A DNA stretch of 64,000 nt, taken from the NCBI RefSeq assembly GCF_023585825.1, contig NZ_CP097751.1:248001-312000 (forward strand). Direction: 5' to 3'. The notes beneath the pieces are model-generated. The model was not told the origin of the DNA. It did no database searches and worked only from the letters and a program-made list of their open reading frames with translations. The position numbers and the translations under genes are program-made. Positions within the stretch are counted from its first letter, which is position 1. The number at the start of each line of letters is the position of its first letter. Shown here piece after piece: positions 1-10,256 of this stretch. This DNA comes from Candidatus Blochmanniella camponoti (lineage in GTDB: Bacteria > Pseudomonadota > Gammaproteobacteria > Enterobacterales > Enterobacteriaceae).

Positions 1-893
1 GTTGTAATATCACTTACCTTTTCTTCTAACGCATTAACTACGTTAATTACGTTAAATTCTTGTCGCGCACATCCAGGACAAGCTATAAAATTAATACCAT
101 GAGCGCGAATTCTCAAAGCTCTTAAAATATCAAATGCCACCTTAACTTCTTCTATAGGGTCTGTAGCTAATGATATACGTATTGTATCCCCGATTCCTTC
201 GTTTAATAAGAAACCTACAGCTATTGCAGATTTTACTGTTCCATTGCGTAAAGCTCCGGCTTCAGTAAGGCCTATATGTAATGGTTGATCTATTTTTGAT
301 GCTAATGCGCGGTAGGCTTGTATTGTTATTAGCACATCAGAAGATTTAACGCTGACTTTAAATTGATGAAAGTTTAATTTATCTAAAATATCTACGTGTC
401 TCATTGCTGATTCTAATAATACATGTTCTGTTGGATTTCCGTCATACTTTTTTTGTAAATCACGCTCAAGAGATCCAGAATTTACACCGATACGAATAGA
501 TATATTTTTGTCTTGAGCACAATGCACTACAGATCGAATACGTTTATTGTTCCCGATGTTACCGGGATTGATACGTAAGCAATCTGCTCCATACTCAGCT
601 ACTTTTAATGCAATACGATAATCAAAATGAATATCTGCTACTAATGGAATATTAATTACTTGTCGTTTAATTATTTTGAAAGCTTCAGCTGCATCCATAG
701 TAGGTATCGATATTCGGACAATATCTACCCCTGCTTTTTTTAGGGCGTTAATTTGAGTAACTGTTTCTAAAATATTTGTAGTACGAGTATTTACCATGGA
801 TTGTACCGCAATAGGAGCGCCATCTCCAATAGGAACATTGCCAATATAAATACGTGTAGATTTTCGACGAACAATGTTCGTAATATTATTCAT
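1..893 (-). CDS. ispG: 4-hydroxy-3-methylbut-2-en-1-yl diphosphate synthase IspG, 3' end cut by window
   Basis: Penultimate enzyme of the MEP isoprenoid pathway; it converts MEcPP to HMBPP using a [4Fe-4S] cluster. The reading frame is open from ATG at 891-893 to the window edge, about 297 codons of the roughly 370 usual. The N-terminus reads [20 protein letters not shown] and continues with the family's TIM-barrel sequence ([32 protein letters not shown]). The first two cluster cysteines are visible in [10 protein letters not shown] near the window edge; the third cysteine and catalytic glutamate lie outside. In E. coli, rodZ lies between ispG and rlmN, but here only about 220 bases of non-coding DNA remain. 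Identification is very secure. Confidence 0.96.
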   Translation of the reverse strand, partial: MNNITNIVRRKSTRIYIGNVPIGDGAPIAVQSMVNTRTTNILETVTQINALKKAGVDIVRISIPTMDAAEAFKIIKRQVINIPLVADIHFDYRIALKVAEYGADCLRINPGNIGNNKRIRSVVHCAQDKNISIRIGVNSGSLERDLQKKYDGNPTEHVLLESAMRHVDILDKLNFHQFKVSVKSSDVLITIQAYRALASKIDQPLHIGLTEAGALRNGTVKSAIAVGFLLNEGIGDTIRISLATDPIEEVKVAFDILRALRIRAHGINFIACPGCARQEFNVINVVNALEEKVSDIT

Positions 894-1115
894 ATAATCT
901 CCCATATTTTTATGTTTTTAAACAATAAATATATTTGTTTGAATTTATTGAGTATCTTAATTAAGAGATTTAATTATATTTATAATAGGAATCATAATTC
1001 CTATAATTTTATGATACATAGCAAATATGCGTAATTGTTATATTACATTTATGATCCTTTTTTAAAAATTCTGTCTTATTAATTTTATAACAATATTAAA
1101 TACAATGATATTATT

Positions 1116-2210
1116 TTATAATGAGTTATATTGTAATTTTATACGGTTAATTACTTCTCCTGTTAATTGTCCACAGGCAGCATTAATATCCGCTCCTCTT
1201 ATTTTGCGTATGATGGTTATTATATTATATTTCAATAAAACTTTAAGAAATGCATGCATACGAATCTGTGAGCTGCATGCATATCGTATATTTGGAATTG
1301 GGTTCCATGGGATCAAGTTAATTTTACACGGAATACCTTGAAGTTGTTTTGCTAATTGATGGGCGTGCAGGACATCGTCATTAATGTTTCTTAACAATAC
1401 ATACTCTATTGTTACTCTACCGTGAGTAGATTTAGTATCTATCGAATACCTACGCGCTGCTTCTAATACGCTATTAATATTGTACTTTTTATTAATTGGC
1501 ATAATCTTATTTCTAATGATATCATTTGGAGCATGTAGAGATATAGCTAATGGTACGTCGATCATATCTTTTAATTTTTCTATACCTGGTACGATTCCAG
1601 CAGTTGATAGCGTAACATGTCGTTTTGATAATTTAAAACCAAGGTCATCTAATATAATTCTGATCGCCGATACAACGTTAACAATATTTAATAATGGTTC
1701 TCCCATACCCATAAACACTATATTGGTAATAGGAAATCTATTTTTTATTTTTATTTTTTTATTGAGATTAATAAATTGCGCTGCTCTCCAAACTTGACCA
1801 ATTATCTCCGATACATTAAGATTTCTGTTAAATCCCTGTTGCGCTGTTCCACAAAAACTACATCCTAAAGGGCATCCAATTTGTGATGAAACGCACAAAG
1901 TGGTTCTCTTATTTTCAGGAATATAAACTGTTTCAATTTGTTGTTCATCAATTTTCATAGCCCATTTAATTGTTCCATCTGAAGAGAGTTGTTCTTTTAT
2001 AATTATTGGCGCACGGATTTCTGCTATTTGCTTCAATTTGATTTTTAGAGACTTGCTTAAATTTGTCATGCAATTAAAATCGTCACAATAGTCATGATAT
2101 ATCCATCTCATGACTTGATGAGAACGGAAAGGTTTTTCACCTAATTTATCAAAAAAAATTAGTAATTCTTCTTTGTTCATGTTAAGTAAATTAACTTTTT
2201 TTGCATACAT
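1116..2210 (-). CDS. rlmN: Dual-specificity 23S rRNA/tRNA adenine-C2 methyltransferase RlmN
   Basis: Radical-SAM enzyme that methylates A2503 of 23S rRNA and A37 of some tRNAs. The cluster motif CPLGCSFC is present, followed by [11 protein letters not shown] and the MGMGEPLLN segment. The second catalytic cysteine lies in [11 protein letters not shown] near the C-terminus. I place the start at ATG 2208-2210 ([12 protein letters not shown]), which aligns with the conserved NLLDLN region of E. coli. An in-frame TTG at 2252 would add 14 residues without a clear ribosome-binding site. The protein is about 364 residues, shorter at the N-terminus than E. coli. Its neighbours ispG and ndk keep the E. 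coli order with rodZ lost. Confidence 0.95.
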   Translation of the reverse strand: MYAKKVNLLNMNKEELLIFFDKLGEKPFRSHQVMRWIYHDYCDDFNCMTNLSKSLKIKLKQIAEIRAPIIIKEQLSSDGTIKWAMKIDEQQIETVYIPENKRTTLCVSSQIGCPLGCSFCGTAQQGFNRNLNVSEIIGQVWRAAQFINLNKKIKIKNRFPITNIVFMGMGEPLLNIVNVVSAIRIILDDLGFKLSKRHVTLSTAGIVPGIEKLKDMIDVPLAISLHAPNDIIRNKIMPINKKYNINSVLEAARRYSIDTKSTHGRVTIEYVLLRNINDDVLHAHQLAKQLQGIPCKINLIPWNPIPNIRYACSSQIRMHAFLKVLLKYNIITIIRKIRGADINAACGQLTGEVINRIKLQYNSL

Positions 2211-2437
2211 AAAAATATATTTCTCAAGATCTATTTTACGAAATTTGATCAATAGTAATGCTGTATGAGCATGAGCTCAATAGAAATTAACTACATTACC
2301 GCCATTCTTTTCAACTTAAATTGATCCATACTTGTACATTAATATTTTTTGATAAATTAACTCATTAATCAAAACTATTTTTTGTGCAGCTAAAATGATT
2401 ACTTTTATTGATAAAAGATAATGTATTTGTATGTTTT

Positions 2438-2848
2438 TTATGTATCAAAGAAATAGGAAATTTCACGTATAGCAGATTTTTTAGAATCCGATCCATGGAT
2501 AGCATTTTTAGTATAATTATAACCATAATCAGATCTAATGGTACCTGCTAACGCATTTGCTGGATCAGTAGCTCCCATAATTTCTCTATTACGTTGTATC
2601 GAATTATTACCTTTCAGTATTTGTACAAATACTGGGCCAGAAATCATAAAATCTATTAAACTATCAAAAAAATATTTTTTTTGATGTTCAAAATAAAACT
2701 CGGAAGCTTGTATATATGTTAATTGTAATATTTTAGCTCCCACAATAATAAGACCAGCAGCCTCAAATCTACTAATTATAGATCCAATTATGTTTTTAGC
2801 AACGGCATCTGGTTTTATGATTGACAGCGTATTTTCTTTACAAACCAT
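2438..2848 (-). CDS. ndk: Nucleoside diphosphate kinase
   Basis: Transfers the gamma phosphate of ATP to NDPs through a phosphohistidine. The catalytic His118 sits in NAIHGSDS, and the nucleotide-binding KPDAVAKN and RSDYGYN segments are intact. At 136 residues it is slightly shorter than the E. coli enzyme (143). The start ATG is preceded by the Shine-Dalgarno core TAGGAG with suitable spacing. It is flanked by rlmN as in E. coli, while pbpC and everything up to the isc locus are gone, leaving a 540-base non-coding stretch upstream. Confidence 0.96.
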   Translation of the reverse strand: MVCKENTLSIIKPDAVAKNIIGSIISRFEAAGLIIVGAKILQLTYIQASEFYFEHQKKYFFDSLIDFMISGPVFVQILKGNNSIQRNREIMGATDPANALAGTIRSDYGYNYTKNAIHGSDSKKSAIREISYFFDT

Positions 2849-3388
2849 AAAAACTCCTATTAGTATTTATTAATATTATTGTATAGGAAATAAATATAAA
2901 AACAATAATTATTATAGATAATGTTGTTTATGTTATTTAATATTTTTAAAACCTATAATGATTTAAAAACTACAAATTGAACTCAGAATAAACACAAAAA
3001 AGACAAGTAGAAATATCTATATTTGTATTGCATTATGAAATAAAATATTTTTATCGATCTTAATTACATGATCCGAGTATTGATTAGTAATAAAATCTTT
3101 ACCGTTTACAAATAACATCAATGCAATATCTTAAATTTTTTAATATTAAAACAAATACATAATAAAAATGGTTACATAGAAATTAATTATGTGGAAAACT
3201 TAATAGTAAAAATATTAAAAAATAAGAGATGAAATCTAATCTATAAGAAAAATATTATTTTTAATAATTATTTTTTATTTATCTTTCGAATGAAATTAAT
3301 AAAATTTCTTAGATTTTTTTATAGATATACTGATTATCGTCATAAACTTCATATATGAAAAATAAATTAATTTATTTTTCATAATAAA
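2849..3388. other. Non-coding stretch between iscS and ndk
   Basis: About 540 very AT-rich bases with no recognisable gene or RNA. In E. coli this interval carries pbpC and the 3' half of the isc locus (iscU, iscA, hscBA, fdx). I see no readable remnant of any of them. The only structure is the palindrome just after the iscS stop. Confidence 0.7.
3354..3383. repeat. Perfect 30-base palindrome after iscS
   Basis: The left half 3354-3368 (TATGAAAAATAAATT) is the exact reverse complement of 3369-3383. It begins five bases beyond the iscS stop codon. The position suits an RNA 3'-end hairpin or weak terminator for iscS, but there is no T-run after the stem. Confidence 0.7.
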
Positions 3389-4558
3389 TTATAATAAATA
3401 TATCATAGCATTTAATTTCATAACAGTAGCAGCTATATGATGGATAGCATACTCTATTTCTTCTTCAGTTGTGAAACGTCCTAGAGAAAATCTGATTGAA
3501 TTATATGCGAGTTCATTATTTCTTCCTAAAGCCTGCAATACATGTGATGGATTCAAAGTACCAGAGGTACAAGCAGATCCAGAAGATAATGCAAAATCTT
3601 TTAATGCTATAATTAGTGTTTCACCGTCAATATTACTAAAACTAATATTCAACAATGTGCCTATACTATACTCTAAATCGCCATTAATTAATACTCCTTC
3701 AATTTGTTGTAATCCTTGCCATAGACGATCTCTCATTTTTTTTAAATAAATCATTTCTGTCGTCATTGTTTCTCTAGCCAAACGATACGCTTCGGCCATA
3801 CCAACGATTTGATGGACTGGTAATGTACCAGAACGCATACCGTATTCATGTCCTCCTCCATGCATTTGAGCAGTAATATGGAGTTTTGGGTGTCTATGTT
3901 GTCGTATGTACAAACCACCTATACCTTTCGGGCCATATAGTTTATGGCCGTTGAAAGACATTAAATCCACCGGTAAATCAGATAGATCAATATGTAATTT
4001 ACCAACGCTTTGGGTTGCGTCTACATGAAATATTATGTCATGCAGACGACATAATTTACCAAATTTTTTGATGTCTTGAATTACACCAATTTCATTATTT
4101 ACATGCATAATAGATAATAAAATTGTATCATCGCGTAATGCGTTACTAATTTGTTCGAAAGTGATTAAACCATTGGGTTGTGGAGTTATACGGGTAATTT
4201 CAAACCCTTTTTTCTCAAGATATTGACAAGTATCTAAAACTGATTTGTGTTCCGTCATACTGGTAATAATATGCTTTCCTTTTTTGCGATAAGATTGGGC
4301 TATTCCTTTAATAGCTAAATTTACTGATTCAGTAGCTCCTGAAGTAAAAATAATTTCACGTGATTCAGCACCTATCAACTGAGCAATTTGTTTACGAGCT
4401 ATATCTACCGCTTCCTCTGCTTTCCAGCCATAATAATGAGAACGAGAAGACGGGTTACCAAATATGCCGTCTAGGGTAAAATATTGTATCATTTTTTCTA
4501 CCACTCTGGGATCTACAGGAGTAGTAGCAGCATAGTCAAAATATATTGGTAACTTCAT
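3389..4558 (-). CDS. iscS: Cysteine desulfurase IscS, C-terminally shortened
   Basis: PLP enzyme that releases sulfur from cysteine for Fe-S clusters, tRNA thiolation and cofactors. It is collinear with E. coli IscS from residue 1 ([19 protein letters not shown]). The PLP contacts are present ([10 protein letters not shown] with His104, HVDATQSVG, and the lysine in SFNGHKLYG), and so is the catalytic cysteine in [10 protein letters not shown]. The protein is 389 residues against 404. The E. coli tail after RSIGRLRDLSP is missing, and the chain ends [11 protein letters not shown]. That tail is the IscU-docking part. No iscR, iscU, iscA, hscB, hscA or fdx gene flanks it here. A GGAG Shine-Dalgarno precedes the ATG. 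It is probably retained as a general sulfur donor. Confidence 0.95.
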   Translation of the reverse strand: MKLPIYFDYAATTPVDPRVVEKMIQYFTLDGIFGNPSSRSHYYGWKAEEAVDIARKQIAQLIGAESREIIFTSGATESVNLAIKGIAQSYRKKGKHIITSMTEHKSVLDTCQYLEKKGFEITRITPQPNGLITFEQISNALRDDTILLSIMHVNNEIGVIQDIKKFGKLCRLHDIIFHVDATQSVGKLHIDLSDLPVDLMSFNGHKLYGPKGIGGLYIRQHRHPKLHITAQMHGGGHEYGMRSGTLPVHQIVGMAEAYRLARETMTTEMIYLKKMRDRLWQGLQQIEGVLINGDLEYSIGTLLNISFSNIDGETLIIALKDFALSSGSACTSGTLNPSHVLQALGRNNELAYNSIRFSLGRFTTEEEIEYAIHHIAATVMKLNAMIYLL

Positions 4559-5401
4559 CTAACATACTCCAAAAATAAAAAACTTATTTTGATGTATAAA
4601 ATATAAAAATTATAAAACCAGTGCTATTTATAATATATTAAATTGAATGCTCTAAAACATATTTATTCTTAGTCTTGATTTATATTTTACGTCAAAACAT
4701 TCATCTTATATGATATTATTATTTGTTACTATATAAAATATTGAAACCTATTTTATATTTTTATCTCTATAAGCGTTTAATTGAGGTTATATAAATATAT
4801 GTTAACGATATATCATGTTTATGATATATGCTGTAAGCAATGTATATTAGATCGATAGTACGGCGTTATTTTAATTATGTACAATACTTTTTGTATGTAA
4901 TGTTGTAATAAAAATTTGACCATAACAAATGATTGTAAGTATTGGTATTATTTGTAGTAATAAAAATTAACTATTTATAAAAAAATATTTTTAGTGAAAA
5001 TAATGCAGTTTTGTTTTTAACAAATATATTAAATAATGGTGGATTGTTATAGTGTGTATAACTGTTTATCAACATTCCCATATAAAACGCTTTGTTTTAA
5101 TTAATTTTTTAAAAAATTCGATCTTTCATTGTAATTCAATTTATTATTTTCATAGAAATAATAAATCTATGAATCGATCCGTATATCCGCCATATATTTG
5201 TAATGAAAATAAATGTTTTATTTATAACAGAATCTTTAAGGTATTTTTGGTGATTATGTATGTTAAGAGCACATGTATTACGTGATGAGTTGAGATATAA
5301 TACAATATCTGTGTTATTTAAAAAAATATAGTTTTATAATATGTGGCAGGTTTTGATATGTTCTATTATTCATTTAATGAGAATTACTGGATGAATGCTT
5401 T
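4559..5401. other. Non-coding stretch between iscS and suhB
   Basis: About 840 AT-rich bases. In E. coli iscR and trmJ lie here, but no recognisable remnant of either is seen. A 77-codon open frame at 5052-5285 (plus strand) has no family resemblance and looks like chance. A small hairpin with a 9-bp stem lies near 4808-4829. The promoters of the divergent iscS and suhB must be within this stretch. Confidence 0.6.
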
Positions 5402-6196
5402 ATGCATCCGATGCTTAACATTGCTATTCAAGCTATAAGAAGGGCGGGGAACTTTGTCGTTAAACAATATGAATTGTTTGATAAAAATAGTGTACAGTCA
5501 AATCATATAAATAATCTTATTTCTAAAATCAATAAAGAATCATATTACATTATTACGGCAATTATTCGAAAATTTTATCCGCTACATACTGTTATTAATA
5601 CATGGAATGTCCGTGATATTAATGATGTGAATTGCAAAGAAAGTGTTTTATGGATAATTGGAGCTATAGATAATGATGTTAATTTTATTAAGCAGTTTCC
5701 TTTTTTTGCTTTATCTATTTCTGTATTTATTAAAGGACATATCGAAATAGGAGTAATATATGATCCTATACATAATGAGTTATTTAGTGCTTGCCGTGGG
5801 AAAGGAGCTCATCTTAATGGTTATCGGATTCGTGTAGGTACTGCTAAAAATTTACATAGGGCTATTATTGCTATATCTTGTTCTTATGAACAGCAACATA
5901 TGACTATTAATCTACTAAGTAAGTTTAGTAATAAATGCGCATATTTTCGTTATACTGGATCAACTATTTTAGATTTAGCCTATGTTGCAGTTGGGCGTGT
6001 AGATGGGTGTGTTTCTATTTTTTTTAAAAAAATTAACTATACCAACAAATTGGCTAGTGGTTTTTTAATAATTCGTGAATCGGGAGGTTTAATTATAGAT
6101 TTTACCGGAACCGACAATTATTTACTGTCCGGAAATATAATCGCGGGTAATGTGAAAATAATCCGGACTATTTTATCAATTATACAAATTATTTGA
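5402..6196 (+). CDS. suhB: SuhB-family protein with degenerate inositol-phosphatase active site
   Basis: Collinear with E. coli SuhB (MHPMLNIAIQAIRRAGN at the start, LSGNIIAGN at the end; 264 residues versus 267). SuhB is an inositol monophosphatase fold that also joins the Nus complex in rRNA antitermination. The metal-binding residues of the phosphatase are mostly gone. The EESG motif is replaced by TWNV (67-70). IDPLDGT has become IGAIDND (86-92), so the first aspartate is glycine. The WD motif aspartate before AAGELL is lysine (about residue 216). The rest of the fold is conserved and the frame is uninterrupted. I infer that catalysis is lost but the structural antitermination role is kept. 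It faces glyA convergently, as in E. coli. Confidence 0.92.
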   Translation: MHPMLNIAIQAIRRAGNFVVKQYELFDKNSVQSNHINNLISKINKESYYIITAIIRKFYPLHTVINTWNVRDINDVNCKESVLWIIGAIDNDVNFIKQFPFFALSISVFIKGHIEIGVIYDPIHNELFSACRGKGAHLNGYRIRVGTAKNLHRAIIAISCSYEQQHMTINLLSKFSNKCAYFRYTGSTILDLAYVAVGRVDGCVSIFFKKINYTNKLASGFLIIRESGGLIIDFTGTDNYLLSGNIIAGNVKIIRTILSIIQII

Positions 6197-6291
6197 ATAT
6201 CTACCTCAATAACATATTAATAAATTTCTGCATTTTAAAAAAACAACTTGTATTTTTATATTCTAGATATAATTTATACGATGATATTATT

Positions 6292-7542
6292 TTAATAACT
6301 TTTATTATATATGGGATACCGAGAGCATATACGTAAAACTTTGGTTTTTATAGAAAAAATAATTTCATTGTTATCGATATGATTTAATATGTCACAGATC
6401 CAATGAGATAGTTTTCGTACATCGTTTTCATTAAAATTACGTCTAGTTATTGCTGGCGTACCAATACGTATACCAGAGGTAATAAAAGGACTTCTAAAAT
6501 CATTTGGTATGCTATTTTTATTAACAATGATATTAGCTCGTTCTAAAGCTGTACTGGCATCTTTCCCAGTGATATTTTTATTTCTTAAATCTAATAAAAA
6601 AAGATGATTATGAGTCATTCCAGAGATAATCTTAAATTCGCGTAATGCAAATTCCTTAACCATTATCCTAGCATTTTGAACAATTTTTTGTTGATACACC
6701 TTAAAAGATGGATCCATTGCTTCTTTTAAAGCAATTGCTTTAGCTGCGATAACATGCATCAAAGGACCTCCTTGAGAACCAGGGAAAACTGAAGCATCTA
6801 ATTTCTTATACAATGCATCATTACCTCCGCTAGCTAGAATTAAACCACCTCTGGGTCCCGCTAATGTTTTATGAGTAGTAGCGGTCACTACATGTGCGTA
6901 TGGTAGTGGATTTGGATATACACCCGCCGCAACTAATCCTGCGATATGAGCCATGTCAATAAATAGATACGCTTGAACAGCATCTGCAATCTGGCGCATT
7001 TTAGACCAATTTATAATACCAGAATACGCAGAAAACCCCCCTACGATCATTTTCGGTCGATACTTTACAGCTAAATGATGTATTTTTTCATAATTAATAC
7101 AACCATTTTCGTCAACCCCATAAAACACAGCGTTATATAATTTTCCTGAAAAGTTTACCTGTGAACCATGCGTTAAATGTCCTCCATGGTTTAGATGCAT
7201 ACTTAAAATTGTATCGCCAGGGTGTAATAAAGCATTATAAACAGAAAAATTAGCTTGCGATCCAGAATGTGGTTGTATATTTGCATAGTCTGCAGAAAAT
7301 AATTTTTTTGCACGATTAATACCTAATTCTTCAATCATGTCGACATATTCGCATCCACCATAATAACGTTTACCTGGATAGCCTTCAGCGTATTTATTAG
7401 TAAGTTGAGAGCCTTGCGCTTTCATAACTTGAGGGCTAACATAGTTTTCAGATGCTATTAATTCAATATGTTCCTCTTGTCTAATAGTTTCTTGTTGTAT
7501 TATTTTCCACAATTCAATATCATAATTCGTACATATGGACAT
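6292..7542 (-). CDS. glyA: Serine hydroxymethyltransferase
   Basis: Interconverts serine plus tetrahydrofolate with glycine plus 5,10-methylene-THF, the main source of one-carbon units for purine and thymidylate synthesis. The PLP-lysine motif [14 protein letters not shown] is intact (lysine at about residue 225), as are [13 protein letters not shown] and the C-terminal [15 protein letters not shown] choose ATG 7540-7542 ([12 protein letters not shown]) because AGAGG lies just upstream and the N-terminus then matches E. coli. A longer in-frame start at 7599 adds a non-homologous stretch of 19 residues. It links functionally to purH and pabA elsewhere in the window. Confidence 0.97.
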   Translation of the reverse strand: MSICTNYDIELWKIIQQETIRQEEHIELIASENYVSPQVMKAQGSQLTNKYAEGYPGKRYYGGCEYVDMIEELGINRAKKLFSADYANIQPHSGSQANFSVYNALLHPGDTILSMHLNHGGHLTHGSQVNFSGKLYNAVFYGVDENGCINYEKIHHLAVKYRPKMIVGGFSAYSGIINWSKMRQIADAVQAYLFIDMAHIAGLVAAGVYPNPLPYAHVVTATTHKTLAGPRGGLILASGGNDALYKKLDASVFPGSQGGPLMHVIAAKAIALKEAMDPSFKVYQQKIVQNARIMVKEFALREFKIISGMTHNHLFLLDLRNKNITGKDASTALERANIIVNKNSIPNDFRSPFITSGIRIGTPAITRRNFNENDVRKLSHWICDILNHIDNNEIIFSIKTKVLRICSRYPIYNKSY

Positions 7543-7715
7543 ATATAACCTCTTATCTTTTCTAAATAAAAAAAATACATTGTATGTGTAAAAATACATC
7601 AGTCTATTTTAATTGAAATGAAGCAATAGTTAATTTTAATAACAATCATTATTAATGATTAATAAAATATTAAAATTTAAATAGGCTATATTATATTCAT
7701 TTTAATGGAATTAAC

Positions 7716-7734
7716 ACTTACTTATTAAGTAAGT
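7716..7734. repeat. Short palindrome upstream of glyA
   Basis: ACTTACTTA and TAAGTAAGT are exact reverse complements around a single central base, about 175 bases upstream of the glyA start. It could be a relic of an operator (glyA is regulated in E. coli) or chance in AT-rich DNA. Confidence 0.35.
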
Positions 7735-7844
7735 AGTGGTCTACATCTTTTTGTCACAATATTTTCTCATGGGTTTTTATTTGTAATTTAAATAAATATA
7801 AGATTGGTTTACATTATCAATTTTATTGATATTTTCTGATGATA

Positions 7845-8312
7845 TCAGGTTTGACGTTGACGTTTAAAAAATTTATTCAATTGATAAGCGCATTCTTTTT
7901 CTAATACCCCAGTTGTTAAAGATACATGATGATTATTCATTGGATGACGGAGTGTATTTTTTAGCCATGATCTTTGTCCAGTTTTACTGTTTTTAGCGCC
8001 ACAAACTAATCGGTAAACACGAGCATGAATTATTGCGCCAATGCACATCATACATGGTTCTAGAGTAACATAAAGAGTAGTACCTAATAATCGATAATTG
8101 CCCAAAATTTTTCCCCCTATACGTAATGCTACAATTTCTGCATGAGCACTTGGATCATGACATATAATAGAAGAATTCCAACCGTAACTTATAAGTTTAC
8201 CATTTTGAATTAGAACAGCTCCTACTGATATTTCTCCAATAATTTCAGCATGGGCAGCTAATGCAATAGCATGACGCATCCATATCGTATCTACATCTTC
8301 TATTTCATACAT
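7845..8312 (-). CDS. tadA: tRNA-specific adenosine deaminase TadA
   Basis: Deaminates A34 to inosine in tRNA-Arg(ACG), which is essential for decoding CGN codons. The zinc site is complete: His57-Ala-Glu59 (HAEI) and Cys87/Cys90 in PCMMCIGAIIH. The 155 residues are close to the core E. coli length. It sits between glyA and acpS as in E. coli, with purL and other neighbours absent. No strong Shine-Dalgarno is visible before the ATG. Confidence 0.95.
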   Translation of the reverse strand: MYEIEDVDTIWMRHAIALAAHAEIIGEISVGAVLIQNGKLISYGWNSSIICHDPSAHAEIVALRIGGKILGNYRLLGTTLYVTLEPCMMCIGAIIHARVYRLVCGAKNSKTGQRSWLKNTLRHPMNNHHVSLTTGVLEKECAYQLNKFFKRQRQT

Positions 8313-8452
8313 TCAGCTTGTAATAAAAATGTTGCAATACACAATTAATAACATAATTCTGAAACGCATATTGAGATACTCATTCTGTATTACGATAAAA
8401 CATTAAAATAATTTTTTTAATCACAAGATCATTAATATTTATATCTTATTTT

Positions 8453-8830
8453 TTATCGTTCCAATATAACAAACGCACATGCATACGAATTGGTATCAGA
8501 TAAAGTAATATGCATTTTTTTTAATGATAATTTATTAGCTAATAGAGCTGTACATGAAAACAAATGTAACATTGGTTTTCCTAGTTTATCGTTAAATATT
8601 TCAATTTGATTAAATGTCACTCCTTGGCTTATTCCAGTGCCAAATGCTTTAGCTACCGCTTCTTTTGCAGCGAAACGTTTTGCTAAGAAATGTACAGGAT
8701 GCTTTTTATTTTTGTATATTTTCCATTCTGATTCACTAAGTATACGCGTAGCTAACTTATCTCCGCTATGTGTTATTATTTTTTTTATTTTCCTAATATC
8801 AACAATATCTATGCCGATTCCATGAATCAC
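8453..8830 (-). CDS. acpS: Holo-[acyl-carrier-protein] synthase
   Basis: Transfers 4'-phosphopantetheine from CoA to apo-ACP, so fatty acid synthesis depends on it. The two magnesium ligands are visible: Asp8 in GIGIDIVDI and Glu57 in RFAAKEAVAKAFGTGI. The start codon is GTG (8828-8830). It lies two bases beyond the pdxJ stop, and its AGAGG Shine-Dalgarno overlaps the last pdxJ codons, so the two genes are almost certainly translationally coupled. At 125 residues it is the normal length. The pdxJ-acpS order is as in E. coli. Confidence 0.95.
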   Translation of the reverse strand: MIHGIGIDIVDIRKIKKIITHSGDKLATRILSESEWKIYKNKKHPVHFLAKRFAAKEAVAKAFGTGISQGVTFNQIEIFNDKLGKPMLHLFSCTALLANKLSLKKMHITLSDTNSYACAFVILER

Positions 8831-8832
8831 TA

Positions 8833-9567
8833 TTAACCTCTTCTTGAGTCTTGTATCAATTTCTTCATATCTTGAATAGCTTTAGGTAATCCACAAAACA
8901 TTGATCGGCTAATTATAGAATGTCCTATATTTAATTCTTGTATTCCTGGTAACATCGCAATAGGTCGTACGTTATAATAATTAAGACCATGTCCGGCATT
9001 AACTTTTAAACCATTATTTACAGCGTATTGCACGCTTTTTTTAATACGTTTATATTCTAAATTTTGAGTTGTTGCATCTGTAGCATGAGAATACATTCCG
9101 GTATGTAATTCTATATAAGGTGCGCCTATATTATATGCAACACTAATTTGTTGTTCATTAGGATCAATAAACAATGAAACTCTAATTCCAGCTTTAGTAA
9201 GTTTAAATATTATATCTTGTAATTTATTTGCGTTATTAATTATATCTAAACCACCTTCAGTTGTAAGTTCTTGACGCCTTTCAGGTACTAAGCAACAACA
9301 ATGTGGTTTTAATGTACATGCGATATTAATCATTTCATCTGTTGCTGCTATTTCTAAATTCATAGATGTTTGTATAGTTTTACGTAACATTTTGACATCT
9401 CGATCTGTAATATGACGACGGTCTTCTCTTAAATGTATAGTAATACTATCTGCTCCTGATTGTTCTGCAATGAATGCAGCATATATAGGATCAGGGTACG
9501 TAGTATTTCTTGCGTTACGTAGTGTTGCAATATGATCAATATTTACACCTAATAATAAATTTGACAT
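8833..9567 (-). CDS. pdxJ: Pyridoxine 5'-phosphate synthase
   Basis: Condenses 3-amino-2-oxopropyl phosphate with deoxyxylulose 5-phosphate to form PNP, the ring-closing step of de novo vitamin B6 synthesis. The TIM-barrel sequence is well conserved: LGVNIDHIATLRNAR at the N-terminus, SITIHLREDRRHI, VSLFIDPNEQQI, ELHTGMYSHA and VNAGHGLNYYNV. The length (244) is normal. PLP made here would serve IscS and GlyA. In E. coli recO and era lie upstream; here they are replaced by about 690 bases of decayed DNA. Confidence 0.96.
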   Translation of the reverse strand: MSNLLLGVNIDHIATLRNARNTTYPDPIYAAFIAEQSGADSITIHLREDRRHITDRDVKMLRKTIQTSMNLEIAATDEMINIACTLKPHCCCLVPERRQELTTEGGLDIINNANKLQDIIFKLTKAGIRVSLFIDPNEQQISVAYNIGAPYIELHTGMYSHATDATTQNLEYKRIKKSVQYAVNNGLKVNAGHGLNYYNVRPIAMLPGIQELNIGHSIISRSMFCGLPKAIQDMKKLIQDSRRG

Positions 9568-10256
9568 TATATGTATGCCTTAAATATAGTTATTTGATAG
9601 TTATCGAATATAAATATAAATTATTTATATATATTTCTGTTTAAATGTATTTTTTTGTTATTTCTATTTAATGTACATTACATTATCCCGTACTGTTGAT
9701 CTATTAACATGTAATGTTGATAACAAATAGTTATTTCTGGTTCAAAATTACAATTTTTTACACATAATTCTTTAATGGTTGAATGGACTATGTGAGGATC
9801 TACAAATTTCATTTAATAAGAATATACTACTACATGATGTAGATTTTTATTTACATAAATATTATTGATATTAAACTTCCATATAATACCGAAAATATTG
9901 ATATTGTCAGCTTTGAAATTATTTATGTTGATTCAAATAATATGAATATAGCATTATTGAAATTACAACAAAATAAAAATATCTCTATAAATAGATCAAC
10001 AAAGAACGTTTGTTTATATATGTAATATATAATTAGCTTAACAAGTCTTTTGAGATGATTTTTGTTCAACGATGTAATTAATTAAATAAATTAATTAATT
10101 TGGTTTTTGCATGTGTGAAGTTGAGTTTTAAAATAGTAAACATATTTATTAACAATTACATACTTATTATTGAATAAACTTAATAACATGAGGTGATTTT
10201 ATTTAAAATCTCAATATATTACGTGATTTGCGATCAATGACCACGTCGTCATTAGA
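9568..10256. other. Non-coding stretch in place of recO and era
   Basis: About 690 bases separate rnc from pdxJ where E. coli has era and recO. I see no era GTPase motifs and no readable recO fragment. The only open frame of interest is the 44-codon minus-strand frame at 9678-9812, which is not recognised. A run of alternating ATTAATT near 10077-10101 is self-complementary but of low complexity. Confidence 0.6.
9678..9812 (-). other. Unrecognised 44-codon open frame
   Basis: ATG at 9810-9812 to TAA at 9678-9680. It encodes a peptide beginning MKFVDPHIVHSTIKELCVKN and containing three cysteines. Its amino-acid mix is less Lys/Asn/Ile-dominated than random AT-rich frames here. There is no Shine-Dalgarno. 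I cannot assign a family. It may be a gene relic or chance. Confidence 0.2.

Noticed and set aside
1480-1797. Plus-strand frame opposite rlmN
   Set aside because: It is a shadow of the rlmN coding strand. rlmN has full motif support and this frame has none.
5052-5285. 77-codon plus-strand open frame upstream of suhB
   Set aside because: It has no family resemblance, no ribosome-binding site and a composition typical of random AT-rich sequence.
10060-10110. ATTAATT-rich self-complementary stretch
   Set aside because: It is low-complexity AT sequence in which short palindromes are expected by chance.
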